The notes under the pieces were generated by a model. It worked only from the letters and a program-made list of their open reading frames with translations, made no database searches and was not told where the DNA came from. Shown here in pieces: positions 1 to 5,408 of a stretch of 5,699 nucleotides of DNA (within the stretch, counting starts at the first letter, position 1; every line of letters starts with the position of its first letter). The DNA is taken from assembly GCA_030038695.1 (NCBI GenBank), contig JASHSN010000241.1:1-5699 (forward strand). The letters run 5' to 3'. This stretch comes from Nitrososphaeraceae archaeon (GTDB lineage Archaea; Thermoproteota; Nitrososphaeria; Nitrososphaerales; Nitrososphaeraceae). Both the position numbers and the translations under genes were made by a program.

Positions 1-96
1 ATGGGGTTGATACCGGTCTATTGTACGCAGAAATATGCAAACGCCCAAATTATAGGCCTAAATGTTGTTAATGGTGACATACCTACTCTAGGTTGA
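1..96 (+). CDS. 3' end of an unidentified gene (partial)
   Basis: Frame 1 is open from the window edge to a TGA at 94-96 and gives 31 residues ending GDIPTLG. The window happens to open on ATG, but I see no way to tell whether that is a real start, so I treat this as the C-terminus of a gene that begins outside. I do not recognise the family. It is on the same strand as the prenyltransferase and stops 20 bases before its GTG, with the prenyltransferase ribosome site in the gap, so the two probably share an operon. A competing reading, frame 3, is open from base 3 to a TAA at 69-71 and cannot be excluded, but the frame 1 codons look more natural. Confidence 0.5.
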   Translation: MGLIPVYCTQKYANAQIIGLNVVNGDIPTLG

Positions 97-100
97 TTTT

Positions 101-106
101 GGTGAT
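101..106 (+). promoter_or_regulatory. Ribosome binding site GGTGAT for the GTG start at 117
   Basis: GGTGAT matches the archaeal 16S anti-Shine-Dalgarno complement (GGAGGTGAT) over six bases and lies 10 bases before the GTG. It supports that unusual start. The in-frame ATG at 105 is followed at once by a TAG at 111-113 and cannot start the protein. Confidence 0.6.
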
Positions 107-116
107 GGATTAGCGA

Positions 117-1022
117 GTGTTTCGTCCTACATTCAAGGTGATAGGAACTTGGCTCCATGCAATAAGAATAAGATTTCTTCTAGCATCGGTGATCGCGGTA
201 ATCAATGGCATAGCACTTGCTTTTTGGAAAAATAAAGAGATCAACTTACCTGATGCGATTCTAACAATCATCGGAATCATCTGCCTCCATGCAAGTATAG
301 ACTTGTTGAATGATTATTGGGATTACAAGCGAGGTATCGACACATCGACGCAGAGGACAATGTTTAGTGGTGGAACAGGAGTGTTACCTGACAATCTATT
401 AAATCCCCGTTCTGTATATTCCGCGGGCCTTGTTCTTCTAATACTCGGGACTCTGGTAGGAATGTACTTTGTGGTTATAAGAGGGATTACCATCGCTTTT
501 CTGCTAGGATTTGCTGTATTGGCTGTATATTTTTATTCAACAAGTATCGTGAATTTCGGTTTAGGAGAGGCTTTTGTTGCCATTAAAGGCGCTCTTATCG
601 TAGTCGGATCTTACTATGTCCAAACCTCATCTACTGAACCTAGTGTGGTCTATGTCGGTTTCATAATAGGCGTATTATCAGCATCGGTCTTATTTGTAAA
701 TTCCCTTCCAGACTATAAGGCCGACCGATCAAAAGGACGAAGAACCTTAGTCGTCTTGTTGGGTAGGCAGCGAGCAGCAAAAATTTTTCCTTGGATAATT
801 TTATGTACCTACATTCTGATTATATCGGGAGTAATTCTCGGTTTCCTTAAAATATATTCTCTTGCAACTCTCATATCGGTGGCGTTTGCTGTACGTGCGA
901 TTAAACGAATCGCTAAATTTAATGAAGGAGAAGATGTTGATAAATTGGTACCGGTCATGGCTGCGACGCTGACATATTCTCGAGTCATAGGTTTAATTTT
1001 AGCTGCAAGTTTGTTTATCTAA
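117..1022 (+). CDS. UbiA-family prenyltransferase, MenA-like
   Basis: A 301-residue integral membrane enzyme of the UbiA superfamily, which attaches a polyprenyl chain from its diphosphate to an aromatic or lipid acceptor. Seen in the sequence: many hydrophobic segments (about 8-9 helices); a first Asp-rich motif NDYWDYKRGID at residues 65-75 (N65, D66, D69, D75); a second motif, DYKAD at 199-203 followed by K206 and G207. These bind the Mg-diphosphate in the family. The FSGGTGVLP stretch at 83-91 and the GLGE motif at 148-151 resemble MenA (1,4-dihydroxy-2-naphthoate polyprenyltransferase), so a menaquinone-type quinone is the best guess. Archaeal UbiA proteins also make ether lipids and other quinones, so the substrate is not certain. 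The length is normal. The GTG start is the only in-frame choice that keeps the whole first helix, and it has a GGTGAT site. The gene probably follows the upstream partial gene in an operon. Confidence 0.88.
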   Translation: MFRPTFKVIGTWLHAIRIRFLLASVIAVINGIALAFWKNKEINLPDAILTIIGIICLHASIDLLNDYWDYKRGIDTSTQRTMFSGGTGVLPDNLLNPRSVYSAGLVLLILGTLVGMYFVVIRGITIAFLLGFAVLAVYFYSTSIVNFGLGEAFVAIKGALIVVGSYYVQTSSTEPSVVYVGFIIGVLSASVLFVNSLPDYKADRSKGRRTLVVLLGRQRAAKIFPWIILCTYILIISGVILGFLKIYSLATLISVAFAVRAIKRIAKFNEGEDVDKLVPVMAATLTYSRVIGLILAASLFI

Positions 1023-1063
1023 ATCCTCCAAAAAAATGAATGTCGTCCTCCTTTATGATTTCC

Positions 1064-1177
1064 TTACTTGTTCTTCGCTATTCCCCAGACTATCACGAGT
1101 CCTAGAAAACAGAATGCACCTACTAGCCACCATAATTGCAAATGTCTGACTATTTCAACGAGAGATCCAGGTAGCAC
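1064..1177 (-). CDS. Possible tiny C-tail membrane protein (37 residues)
   Basis: The minus strand reads an open frame from a TGA at 1205-1207 to a TAA at 1064-1066. The only reasonable start is a GTG at 1175-1177. The peptide has one hydrophobic helix of about 20 residues, bounded by two tryptophans (WWLVGAFCFLGLVIVW), and ends in a lysine-containing tail (IAKNK), which is what a single-pass membrane protein looks like. I recognise no family and no ribosome site. It could be a real microprotein convergent with the prenyltransferase, the 3' remnant of a decayed membrane-anchored protein, or chance. The codons before the GTG run into a stop within 10 residues. Confidence 0.25.
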   Translation of the reverse strand: MLPGSLVEIVRHLQLWWLVGAFCFLGLVIVWGIAKNK

Positions 1178-1204
1178 GTTAGACGAATCCGTAGGAAGAC
1201 TAAA

Positions 1205-1552
1205 TCAATGTATGTCAAAACATCTTGACTGAACAAAAATTTCACAACACGATAATTTCTTCTAATCCATAAGGAACGGCCTTATTTTAAAGAACTGTCT
1301 TTAGGGATGCTCTACCTCTCCTCACGGACGTTGCAATCATTACCTCATACCTCCACATTTGGGTTCAGTATATTAACTTAAGTTGACTTGCTCGGAGCAT
1401 ACAACACGATACCTTTACACTTCTTTTTTTATGCCTATTTAACACTACTAAAAATGCATTAGGGCATAGAAAATGTCGAATTTGATTTTTTGCCAGGTCT
1501 TAGCAAAAGCATCATATATCTAATGGAAGATCCAAGGAAATATTAACAGACC
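1205..1552. other. Intergenic stretch with no gene seen
   Basis: About 350 AT-rich bases broken by stops in all frames. I see a 10-base palindrome (AACTTAAGTT, 1375-1384), a run of seven T at 1424-1430, and right after it an imperfect inverted repeat (TATGCCTA at 1430-1437 against TAGGGCATA at 1460-1468, one bulged base). The T-run precedes the hairpin on the plus strand, so it does not make a usual terminator in either direction. No tRNA, repeat array or transposase remnant was recognised. Confidence 0.5.
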
Positions 1553-1723
1553 CTATTGTTTTTCCAAGTCAATTGTGAATTCTGAAGGATTCAGCGCATT
1601 TCCACATATTTTACATCGACCATTTGTCGGCCTTAGAATATCCTTTATTGATTTTAAATTTATTATTTTGTTGATAACAGAGCCGCATTTCCCACAAACA
1701 ATCTCTATAGATGGGTAGGACAT
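1553..1723 (-). CDS. Small zinc-ribbon protein, function unknown
   Basis: A 56-residue protein with two zinc knuckles, CGKC at residues 10-13 and CKIC at 37-40, each followed by Gly (CGKCG, CKICG). Four cysteines in two CxxC pairs 23 residues apart are the usual layout of a single-zinc ribbon; the segment between is basic and aliphatic (INLKSIKDILRPTNG). Such isolated ribbons bind nucleic acid or act as subunits of larger complexes; nothing here fixes the role. I chose the ATG at 1721-1723. An in-frame TTG at 1757-1759 would add 12 hydrophobic residues, but that extension is translated from the palindrome and promoter-like DNA, so it is unlikely. The gene stands alone on this strand. The perfect inverted repeat 4 bases before the ATG may control it. 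Confidence 0.72.
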   Translation of the reverse strand: MSYPSIEIVCGKCGSVINKIINLKSIKDILRPTNGRCKICGNALNPSEFTIDLEKQ

Positions 1724-1726
1724 GAT

Positions 1727-1745
1727 AATAATACTCAGTATTATT
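1727..1745 (-). promoter_or_regulatory. Perfect 9+1+9 palindrome before the zinc-ribbon gene
   Basis: AATAATACT (1727-1735), one central base, then AGTATTATT (1737-1745): a perfect inverted repeat with 9-base arms. It sits 4 to 22 bases upstream of the ATG of the minus-strand zinc-ribbon gene, where the transcription start or core promoter of an archaeal gene would be. An AT-rich stretch further upstream (1758-1768) could be the TATA box. The position suits a dimeric repressor site; this is inference. Confidence 0.4.
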
Positions 1746-1809
1746 CGATAGAATATCAAATTTTACGTCAAGATGGATTGACGAAATTAGTAATAATAAT
1801 TTTTAACAT

Positions 1810-1848
1810 TTTCAATCAATGGTTCTGCTAACTTGACATATTCAGATA
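1810..1848. repeat. Diverged direct repeat, copy A
   Basis: Begins with the exact 14-mer TTTCAATCAATGGT at 1810-1823, which recurs at 1989-2002. Weaker similarity continues for about 25 more bases: a TTGACAT-like block and a TC.GAT ending are shared with gaps. On the minus strand the 14-mer can encode Pro-Leu-Ile-Glu in both copies. Confidence 0.35.
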
Positions 1849-1988
1849 ACCCAGGTACTATACCTTGAACCATTCGAGAAAACCTAGAAAGACAGACTCA
1901 ATATAACTATTAGAATAATGAAATGATCCAACCTTATCAACGTTCTTCATTTTAACCAGGCAGCCAGATCAATCAAAACACCCCTCAC

Positions 1989-2030
1989 TTTCAATCAATG
2001 GTATTTCTCAAATGTTTGATATGTCCGATT
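1989..2030. repeat. Diverged direct repeat, copy B
   Basis: The second copy of the exact 14-mer, 179 bases after copy A, with the same loosely matching downstream block. The two could come from an old tandem duplication that has since decayed. A chance 14-base match in AT-rich DNA is also possible. Confidence 0.35.
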
Positions 2031-2194
2031 TTGTGAAATTGCCAAAAAAATCCAGTCAACCCATGAAGCCGAAACAAAGTCAGATGCATTCACAAACGGA
2101 TTTCTTCAAGCAGGATTTCGTAAATGATATTACGACATCTATCTGGATAGTGCGTGTATAGAATCATTCAAGAGCAATATCATGATTCTAAAGA

Positions 2195-2204
2195 ATAAAT
2201 AATA
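2195..2204 (+). promoter_or_regulatory. TATA-like box of the YHS gene
   Basis: The AT-rich element ATAAATAATA is centred about 29 bases before the ATG at 2229. That spacing fits an archaeal promoter giving a leaderless or nearly leaderless mRNA. No Shine-Dalgarno motif precedes the ATG, which agrees with this. A second AT-rich block (CTTTTTAAG, 2207-2215) is too close to the start to be the TATA box of this gene. Confidence 0.4.
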
Positions 2205-2228
2205 GTCTTTTTAAGTTCCTATTGCTAT

Positions 2229-2366
2229 ATGCCTATCGATCCTGTATGCGGGATAGAAATGGATGAAAAACTTGCCACGATATTTGAGCACAAGGGTAAA
2301 GACTACTATTTCTGTTCTGAAGGCTGCAAAAGAATCTTCATTAGGAAGCCGAAAAAATATATATGA
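2229..2366 (+). CDS. YHS-domain protein (45 residues)
   Basis: A stand-alone YHS domain, the small metal-binding fold found in copper-transporting ATPases, monooxygenase components and sensors. It shows the family's landmarks in order: DPVCGIEM at residues 4-11 (the usual DPVCGM), an aromatic core DYYFCS at 25-30, and the second cysteine pair C29/C33 in FCSEGC, followed by a basic segment ending KKYI. Cys7, Cys29 and Cys33 are the probable metal ligands. The family binds heavy metals such as copper or reacts to mercury. At 45 residues it is essentially just the domain. The ATG has a TATA-like element about 29 bases upstream and no ribosome site. The nearest genes are unrelated by function, so its partner is not evident. 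It was probably missed by length-limited gene finding, but the motif set is strong. Confidence 0.82.
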   Translation: MPIDPVCGIEMDEKLATIFEHKGKDYYFCSEGCKRIFIRKPKKYI

Positions 2367-2424
2367 TATGAATTGTTTCCTCATCCTTTGAGAATCAAAC
2401 TATTTTCGCTTCCTATGCATGATC

Positions 2425-2595
2425 TCAAAAAAACCCTTCTGGCAATAATAAGATATGAACAGCTCCATATGATGTTTTTTGATGATATTCACGAATGCAC
2501 GTACCAACGTGGATGTGCATCTCAGCTTCTGGGCCATTAACGCCTATCATATAGATACGTGAGAATTCCCTCCTGCCGTGGCCATGGAAAACCAA
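2425..2595 (-). CDS. Candidate small protein downstream of the pterin dehydratase
   Basis: An open minus-strand frame ends with TGA at 2425-2427. It can start at a TTG (2593-2595, 56 residues) or an ATG (2548-2550, 41 residues). The common part reads GVNGPEAEMHIHVGT, then TSYGAVHILLLPEGFF at the C-terminus. The composition and codon use look protein-like: mixed charge, Gly-Pro and His-x-His motifs. I recognise no family. It follows the dehydratase on the same strand, 34 bases away if TTG is used. A GGAGGG lies 17 bases before the ATG, too far to be a clear ribosome site. A shifted frame upstream, running from an ATG near 2635 to a TGA that overlaps this ATG, leaves open that a longer gene was broken by a frameshift. 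The plus-strand ORF over the same bases (2415-2540) is weaker in purine-first codons. Confidence 0.42.
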   Translation of the reverse strand: MVFHGHGRREFSRIYMIGVNGPEAEMHIHVGTCIREYHQKTSYGAVHILLLPEGFF

Positions 2596-2629
2596 GGTAC
2601 AGATTTAAGTTTCCTTAATATGTGATTCA

Positions 2630-2938
2630 TTAATTCCCATTATCATACAATTGGTTGACGATTCGTGCCAATTTGATATCGTAATCGCTTATTCCTTCAA
2701 CATCATGAGTTACTAACTCAATTATAACCCTATTGTAAACGTTGAACCACTCTGGGTGATGGTTCATTTTCTCTGCTTCCATTGCTACCTTCGTCATGAA
2801 ACCGAATGCATGAACGAAGTTGTTAAATTCAAAATTTTGATTTAATTTTCCATTTGCTACTTTCCATCCTTTAAGTTTACTAACCTCTCGTTCGATTTCC
2901 TGTTCTGATAATTTCTTATATGCCTCTCCTTCCGACAT
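2630..2938 (-). CDS. Pterin-4a-carbinolamine dehydratase
   Basis: A 102-residue member of the PCD/DCoH family, which dehydrates 4a-hydroxytetrahydropterin so that the pterin cofactor of aromatic hydroxylases can be recycled. Seen in the sequence: the signature EKMNHHPEW at residues 56-64, and [11 protein letters not shown] at 77-87. The three active-site histidines of the family are present as H60, H61 and H78. The N-terminal helix ([16 protein letters not shown]) and the following strands fit the fold, and the length is typical. I start at the ATG 2936-2938; an in-frame GTG at 2951-2953 adds five residues and cannot be excluded, and neither has a good ribosome site. No pterin-dependent hydroxylase is nearby. 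In many archaea the real substrate of this protein is unknown, and links to molybdopterin metabolism have been proposed. Confidence 0.93.
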   Translation of the reverse strand: MSEGEAYKKLSEQEIEREVSKLKGWKVANGKLNQNFEFNNFVHAFGFMTKVAMEAEKMNHHPEWFNVYNRVIIELVTHDVEGISDYDIKLARIVNQLYDNGN

Positions 2939-3178
2939 AGTTTGATCTACCACTACTATCTATTACATGTTTCTTATTGGTGGTTTTAATCGAAATATAG
3001 GACATACACATCTTACAAGTTTAATTCGTCGATACCTTACTACGATACTTTATTGCCGAATAGAAATGTAATATCGCTATTATCAAAACATTCACCCATT
3101 TTTAATGCTTATTTTTGGACCCACAGCAGTTTAGAAAATAGATAGCCAGAGTGGACAGATTTGATTATGGTTAGGACA

Positions 3179-3196
3179 ATCTTGAGACTTCAAGAT
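3179..3196 (+). repeat. Perfect 7-base stem-loop
   Basis: ATCTTGA (3179-3185), loop GACT, TCAAGAT (3190-3196). It could be a short RNA hairpin or a protein binding site. The following bases (CGCTTTTCC) are only weakly T-rich, so a terminator is possible but not well supported. It lies about 130 bases upstream of the dehydrogenase TATA box. Confidence 0.35.
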
Positions 3197-3221
3197 CGCT
3201 TTTCCGATAAGGGTAGCTGAG

Positions 3222-3276
3222 GCGTAAAAAAATATGTCTTATACGCAAGATCTATTACTGAAATAATGCGTACGCA
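3222..3276 (+). promoter_or_regulatory. Cluster of GCGTA/TACGC motifs
   Basis: GCGTA at 3222-3226, TACGC at 3242-3246, and a perfect 10-base palindrome TGCGTACGCA at 3267-3276 that carries both forms. The TACGCAA form occurs twice (3242-3248 and 3271-3277). Four copies of one short motif within 55 bases, ending about 30 bases upstream of the TATA box, suggest an activator or repressor site for the dehydrogenase gene. Confidence 0.35.
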
Positions 3277-3304
3277 AAAAGGCAAACACGGCAGCAGGTT
3301 ATTG

Positions 3305-3316
3305 GAAATATATAAG
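3305..3316 (+). promoter_or_regulatory. TATA-box promoter of the dehydrogenase
   Basis: GAAATATATAAG is a good archaeal BRE-plus-TATA sequence. Transcription would begin near 3337, giving a leader of about 27 bases before the ATG at 3365. A second candidate, TTTTTATAA at 3332-3340, is placed for a nearly leaderless mRNA. No Shine-Dalgarno motif precedes the ATG. Confidence 0.5.
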
Positions 3317-3364
3317 TAGGATTCTTTCTCATTTTTATAACGGACAAGTAAAAAGTAACGATTA

Positions 3365-4399
3365 ATGAAAGCGGTTTTCATAAGAAGCAAGAACAAGGTG
3401 GCAGTTGACGATATTTCCATCCCAAATCTTGGCGATCAAGATGTTCTTGTAAAAATGAGAGCATGTGGATTATGCGGTTCTGATTTGGAGAAAGTTTACG
3501 GTGAATACGGAATGGTGTCTAGTAGATTGGGTCATGAACCTACTGGATACATAATAGATGTGGGAAAGTCAGTAAAGGGCTTTAGTGTGGGAGACCGCGT
3601 ATTTGTACATCATCATGTCTGTTGCTATGCATGTCATTATTGTTGGCACGGTGATTTCACGATGTGTAATATGTATCAAGAGAGTTGTATCGAACCATGC
3701 GGCTTATCGGAACAGATCTTGGTTCCTGGATTGAATATACTCAGAGGTGGACTTGTTAAATTACCTGAGAACGTAACGTTTGATGAAGCTTCTCTCATAG
3801 AACCATTAGCATGTTGCATAAGAGGTCTGGCCAAATGTAAATTCCAAAAAGGAGATGACATTGCAATATTGGGTGCAGGGCCAGCTGGATTAATGCATGT
3901 AATCCTTGCAAAATTGATCGGCGCAGGAAATATTATGGTTTTCGATATCAATCAGTTCAGATTAGATTTCGCCAAAAGACGTTTTGATATTGATACCTAT
4001 AATATTGCTAGGGAGAAGGATATCGTTAAAAAAATACGAAATATTACTGATTGTAGAGGTGTAGATACTACAATTGTGGCTACCGGGAGTTCTAAAGCGA
4101 TTCTCCAATCGTTTGATTTGACGCGAAAAGGAGGTAACATCCTCCTCTTCGGGGTCCCGACCGAAGGAACTGTTGTCTTATGCGATATAAGTAAGGTGTA
4201 TTCGAACGAGTTATCGATCATTCCAAGCTATGCGTCTTCGGAAATCGAAATTAATCAGGCCATCAGACTTATTTCTTCGAAGAGGATCAAGATAAGCTCG
4301 CTGATAACCCATCGCTTCGATATTGCAAACGCGGACAAGGGAATAAAATGTGCTTATAAAGCAAAAGATGCTATGAAAGTAATAATAACCGCAAAGTAG
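3365..4399 (+). CDS. Zinc-dependent medium-chain alcohol/polyol dehydrogenase
   Basis: A 344-residue medium-chain dehydrogenase/reductase that oxidises an alcohol or polyol with a nicotinamide cofactor. Seen in the sequence: the GroES-like domain holds the catalytic zinc ligands C37 (CGLCGSD), H57-E58 (GHEP) and E146 (EPLACC). The structural zinc loop has C87, C90, C93 and C101 in the standard 2-2-7 spacing. The Rossmann domain begins with GAGPAG at 170-175, and an acidic D194 ends the second strand, which usually means NAD rather than NADP. The overall pattern is closest to the sorbitol/threonine/inosose dehydrogenase group; the exact substrate cannot be read. The length is normal and the protein looks intact. 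It is followed 56 bases later by an LsrF-like aldolase on the same strand, which suggests a phosphorylated or deoxy-sugar type substrate. Upstream lie a TATA box and a motif cluster. Confidence 0.9.
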   Translation: MKAVFIRSKNKVAVDDISIPNLGDQDVLVKMRACGLCGSDLEKVYGEYGMVSSRLGHEPTGYIIDVGKSVKGFSVGDRVFVHHHVCCYACHYCWHGDFTMCNMYQESCIEPCGLSEQILVPGLNILRGGLVKLPENVTFDEASLIEPLACCIRGLAKCKFQKGDDIAILGAGPAGLMHVILAKLIGAGNIMVFDINQFRLDFAKRRFDIDTYNIAREKDIVKKIRNITDCRGVDTTIVATGSSKAILQSFDLTRKGGNILLFGVPTEGTVVLCDISKVYSNELSIIPSYASSEIEINQAIRLISSKRIKISSLITHRFDIANADKGIKCAYKAKDAMKVIITAK

Positions 4400-4401
4400 A
4401 A

Positions 4402-4419
4402 TTATAGAAACTATAAATA
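4402..4419 (+). promoter_or_regulatory. TATA box with overlapping inverted repeat before the LsrF-like gene
   Basis: TATAAATA (4412-4419), preceded by a GAAAC-type BRE, would start transcription near 4441 and leave a leader of about 14 bases. The box overlaps a perfect inverted repeat TTATAG-AAA-CTATAA (4402-4416). This implies the gene can be transcribed apart from the dehydrogenase, whose stop is only 3 bases upstream of the repeat. The repeat might also be a chance product of AT-rich DNA. Confidence 0.45.
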
Positions 4420-4455
4420 ATTACAGTGTAATCAAATAGTGCAGTAATAACTAAA

Positions 4456-5271
4456 ATGGAGTGGGGAATGAAAAACAGAATATCTAAGATCATCCGCCCC
4501 GAAGATGGCCGATGTGTTATGCTTGCAGTCGATCACGGCTACTTCTTGGGACCGACAGAAAAATTAGAGAATCCCGGTAGAACGATAAAGCCTCTTTTAC
4601 CTTATGCGGACTCCCTGATGCTCACAAGAGGTGTTCTCCGAACGTCGATAAATCCAAGTACGGATGTTCCCATCGTATTACGAGTTTCGGGAGGAAGTAG
4701 CATAATTGGAGAAGACCTATCAAATGAAAGTATCACGACGTCGATCGAAGATGCCATGAAACTAAATGCTTCGTGCGTTGCCCTTTCGATCTTTGTTGGA
4801 AGTAAGTATGAGCATCAAACATTGACCAGCCTGGCAAAACTTGTTGATGAAGCTGAACGATTCGGAATGCCTGTTCTTGCTGTTACTGCCGTTGGTAAAG
4901 AGATGACAAGAGATCACCGATACCTCGCACTTGCATGCAGAATCGCTGCCGAATTGGGGGCACATATAATAAAGACATACTACTGCGACAATTTTCAGAA
5001 TGTTGTCGAAGGTTGCCCTGTTCCTGTGATTATTGCGGGAGGCAAGAAACTACCTAACGAAATTGACGCCTTACAGTTGGCGTATGATGCAGTAGATCAT
5101 GGTGCGACAGGAGTGGATATGGGTCGGAATATTTGGCAATCGGATCATCCCGTGGCTATGATTAAAGCGATAAGGGCAATTATACACAAGAATTTGAACG
5201 TAGAGGAAGCTCATGAAATTTTCATAAAAGAAAAAGAACTAGAACACCAGAAGGTACTTAAGCCCACATAG
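4456..5271 (+). CDS. LsrF-like class I aldolase/thiolase
   Basis: A 271-residue TIM-barrel enzyme of the DeoC/FbaB/LsrF class I aldolase family. It resembles Escherichia coli LsrF, the 3-hydroxy-2,4-pentadione-5-phosphate thiolase of autoinducer-2 processing, through nearly its whole length: WGM near the start, VDHGYFLGPT at 25-34, LTRGVLR at 56-62, GSKYEHQ at 115-121, IIKTYY at 171-176, IIAGGKKLP at 192-200 and GVDMGRNIWQSDHPVAM at 219-235. K173 is the expected Schiff-base lysine (LsrF K203) and H27 matches the LsrF histidine H57; both are offset by exactly 30, so this protein simply lacks the bacterial N-terminal extension. The GGKK and GRN motifs bind phosphate in the family. Related archaeal proteins act as fructose-bisphosphate aldolase or ADTH synthase, so the substrate is not settled. 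It follows a dehydrogenase and has its own TATA box. Confidence 0.87.
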   Translation: MEWGMKNRISKIIRPEDGRCVMLAVDHGYFLGPTEKLENPGRTIKPLLPYADSLMLTRGVLRTSINPSTDVPIVLRVSGGSSIIGEDLSNESITTSIEDAMKLNASCVALSIFVGSKYEHQTLTSLAKLVDEAERFGMPVLAVTAVGKEMTRDHRYLALACRIAAELGAHIIKTYYCDNFQNVVEGCPVPVIIAGGKKLPNEIDALQLAYDAVDHGATGVDMGRNIWQSDHPVAMIKAIRAIIHKNLNVEEAHEIFIKEKELEHQKVLKPT

Positions 5272-5408
5272 CAAACAAGTGGTTCTTGAAATACATCCTT
5301 CACTATCGTGTTTTATATGATTCATGTACTACGTATTGTGTTCCAGACGAATAACTCTGGATATACAGACCGGCAGCTGCTAAATTATCTTTGAACAATA
5401 AATTTGGT

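Larger units (their letters stand above)
1750..2190. other. Long gap with no convincing gene
   Basis: The stretch between the zinc-ribbon promoter and the YHS gene. It contains only short open frames: plus strand 2012-2161 (49 codons, polar, no recognised motif) and a 28-codon minus-strand frame that ends in a run of Tyr codons at about 1790. Neither has a clear start signal. It also holds the paired diverged repeats near 1810 and 1989. It may be decayed coding sequence, but I cannot name what it came from. Confidence 0.4.
2954..3364. other. Divergent intergenic region
   Basis: About 410 bases between the minus-strand dehydratase and the plus-strand dehydrogenase, holding promoters for both. 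For the dehydratase, AT-rich elements near 2984-2993 and around 3000 could be its TATA box, but neither is clear. For the dehydrogenase see the separate entries. A minor inverted repeat (TAATA, 4-base loop, TATTA) lies at 3069-3082. No RNA gene was recognised. Confidence 0.5.

Noticed and set aside
1036..1149. Plus-strand open frame of 37 codons after the prenyltransferase
   Set aside because: No ribosome site or motif; it is the antisense of the hydrophobic minus-strand frame.
1424..1468. T-run and imperfect hairpin as a transcription terminator
   Set aside because: The T-run comes before the hairpin on the plus strand, and on the minus strand the hairpin is followed by A residues, so neither direction makes a proper terminator.
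2012..2161. Plus-strand open frame of 49 codons upstream of the YHS gene
   Set aside because: Polar, repetitive composition, no recognised motif and no start signal; kept only as part of the gap description.
2415..2540. Plus-strand open frame of 41 codons after the YHS gene
   Set aside because: The opposite strand over the same bases reads more like protein and is co-directional with the pterin dehydratase; the plus frame has no motif or promoter.
3190..3420. Minus-strand open frame of 76 codons across the dehydrogenase promoter and start
   Set aside because: It overlaps the TATA box and the first codons of a clear plus-strand gene, and its product is low-complexity with no motif.
3676..3951. 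Minus-strand open frame of 91 codons inside the dehydrogenase
   Set aside because: It lies antisense to the region encoding the zinc loop end and Rossmann motif; those motifs show the plus strand is the coding one.
3997..4221. Minus-strand open frame of 74 codons inside the dehydrogenase
   Set aside because: Antisense shadow with no recognisable features of its own.
4762..4965. Minus-strand open frame of 67 codons inside the LsrF-like gene
   Set aside because: Antisense to conserved LsrF motifs; no independent signals.
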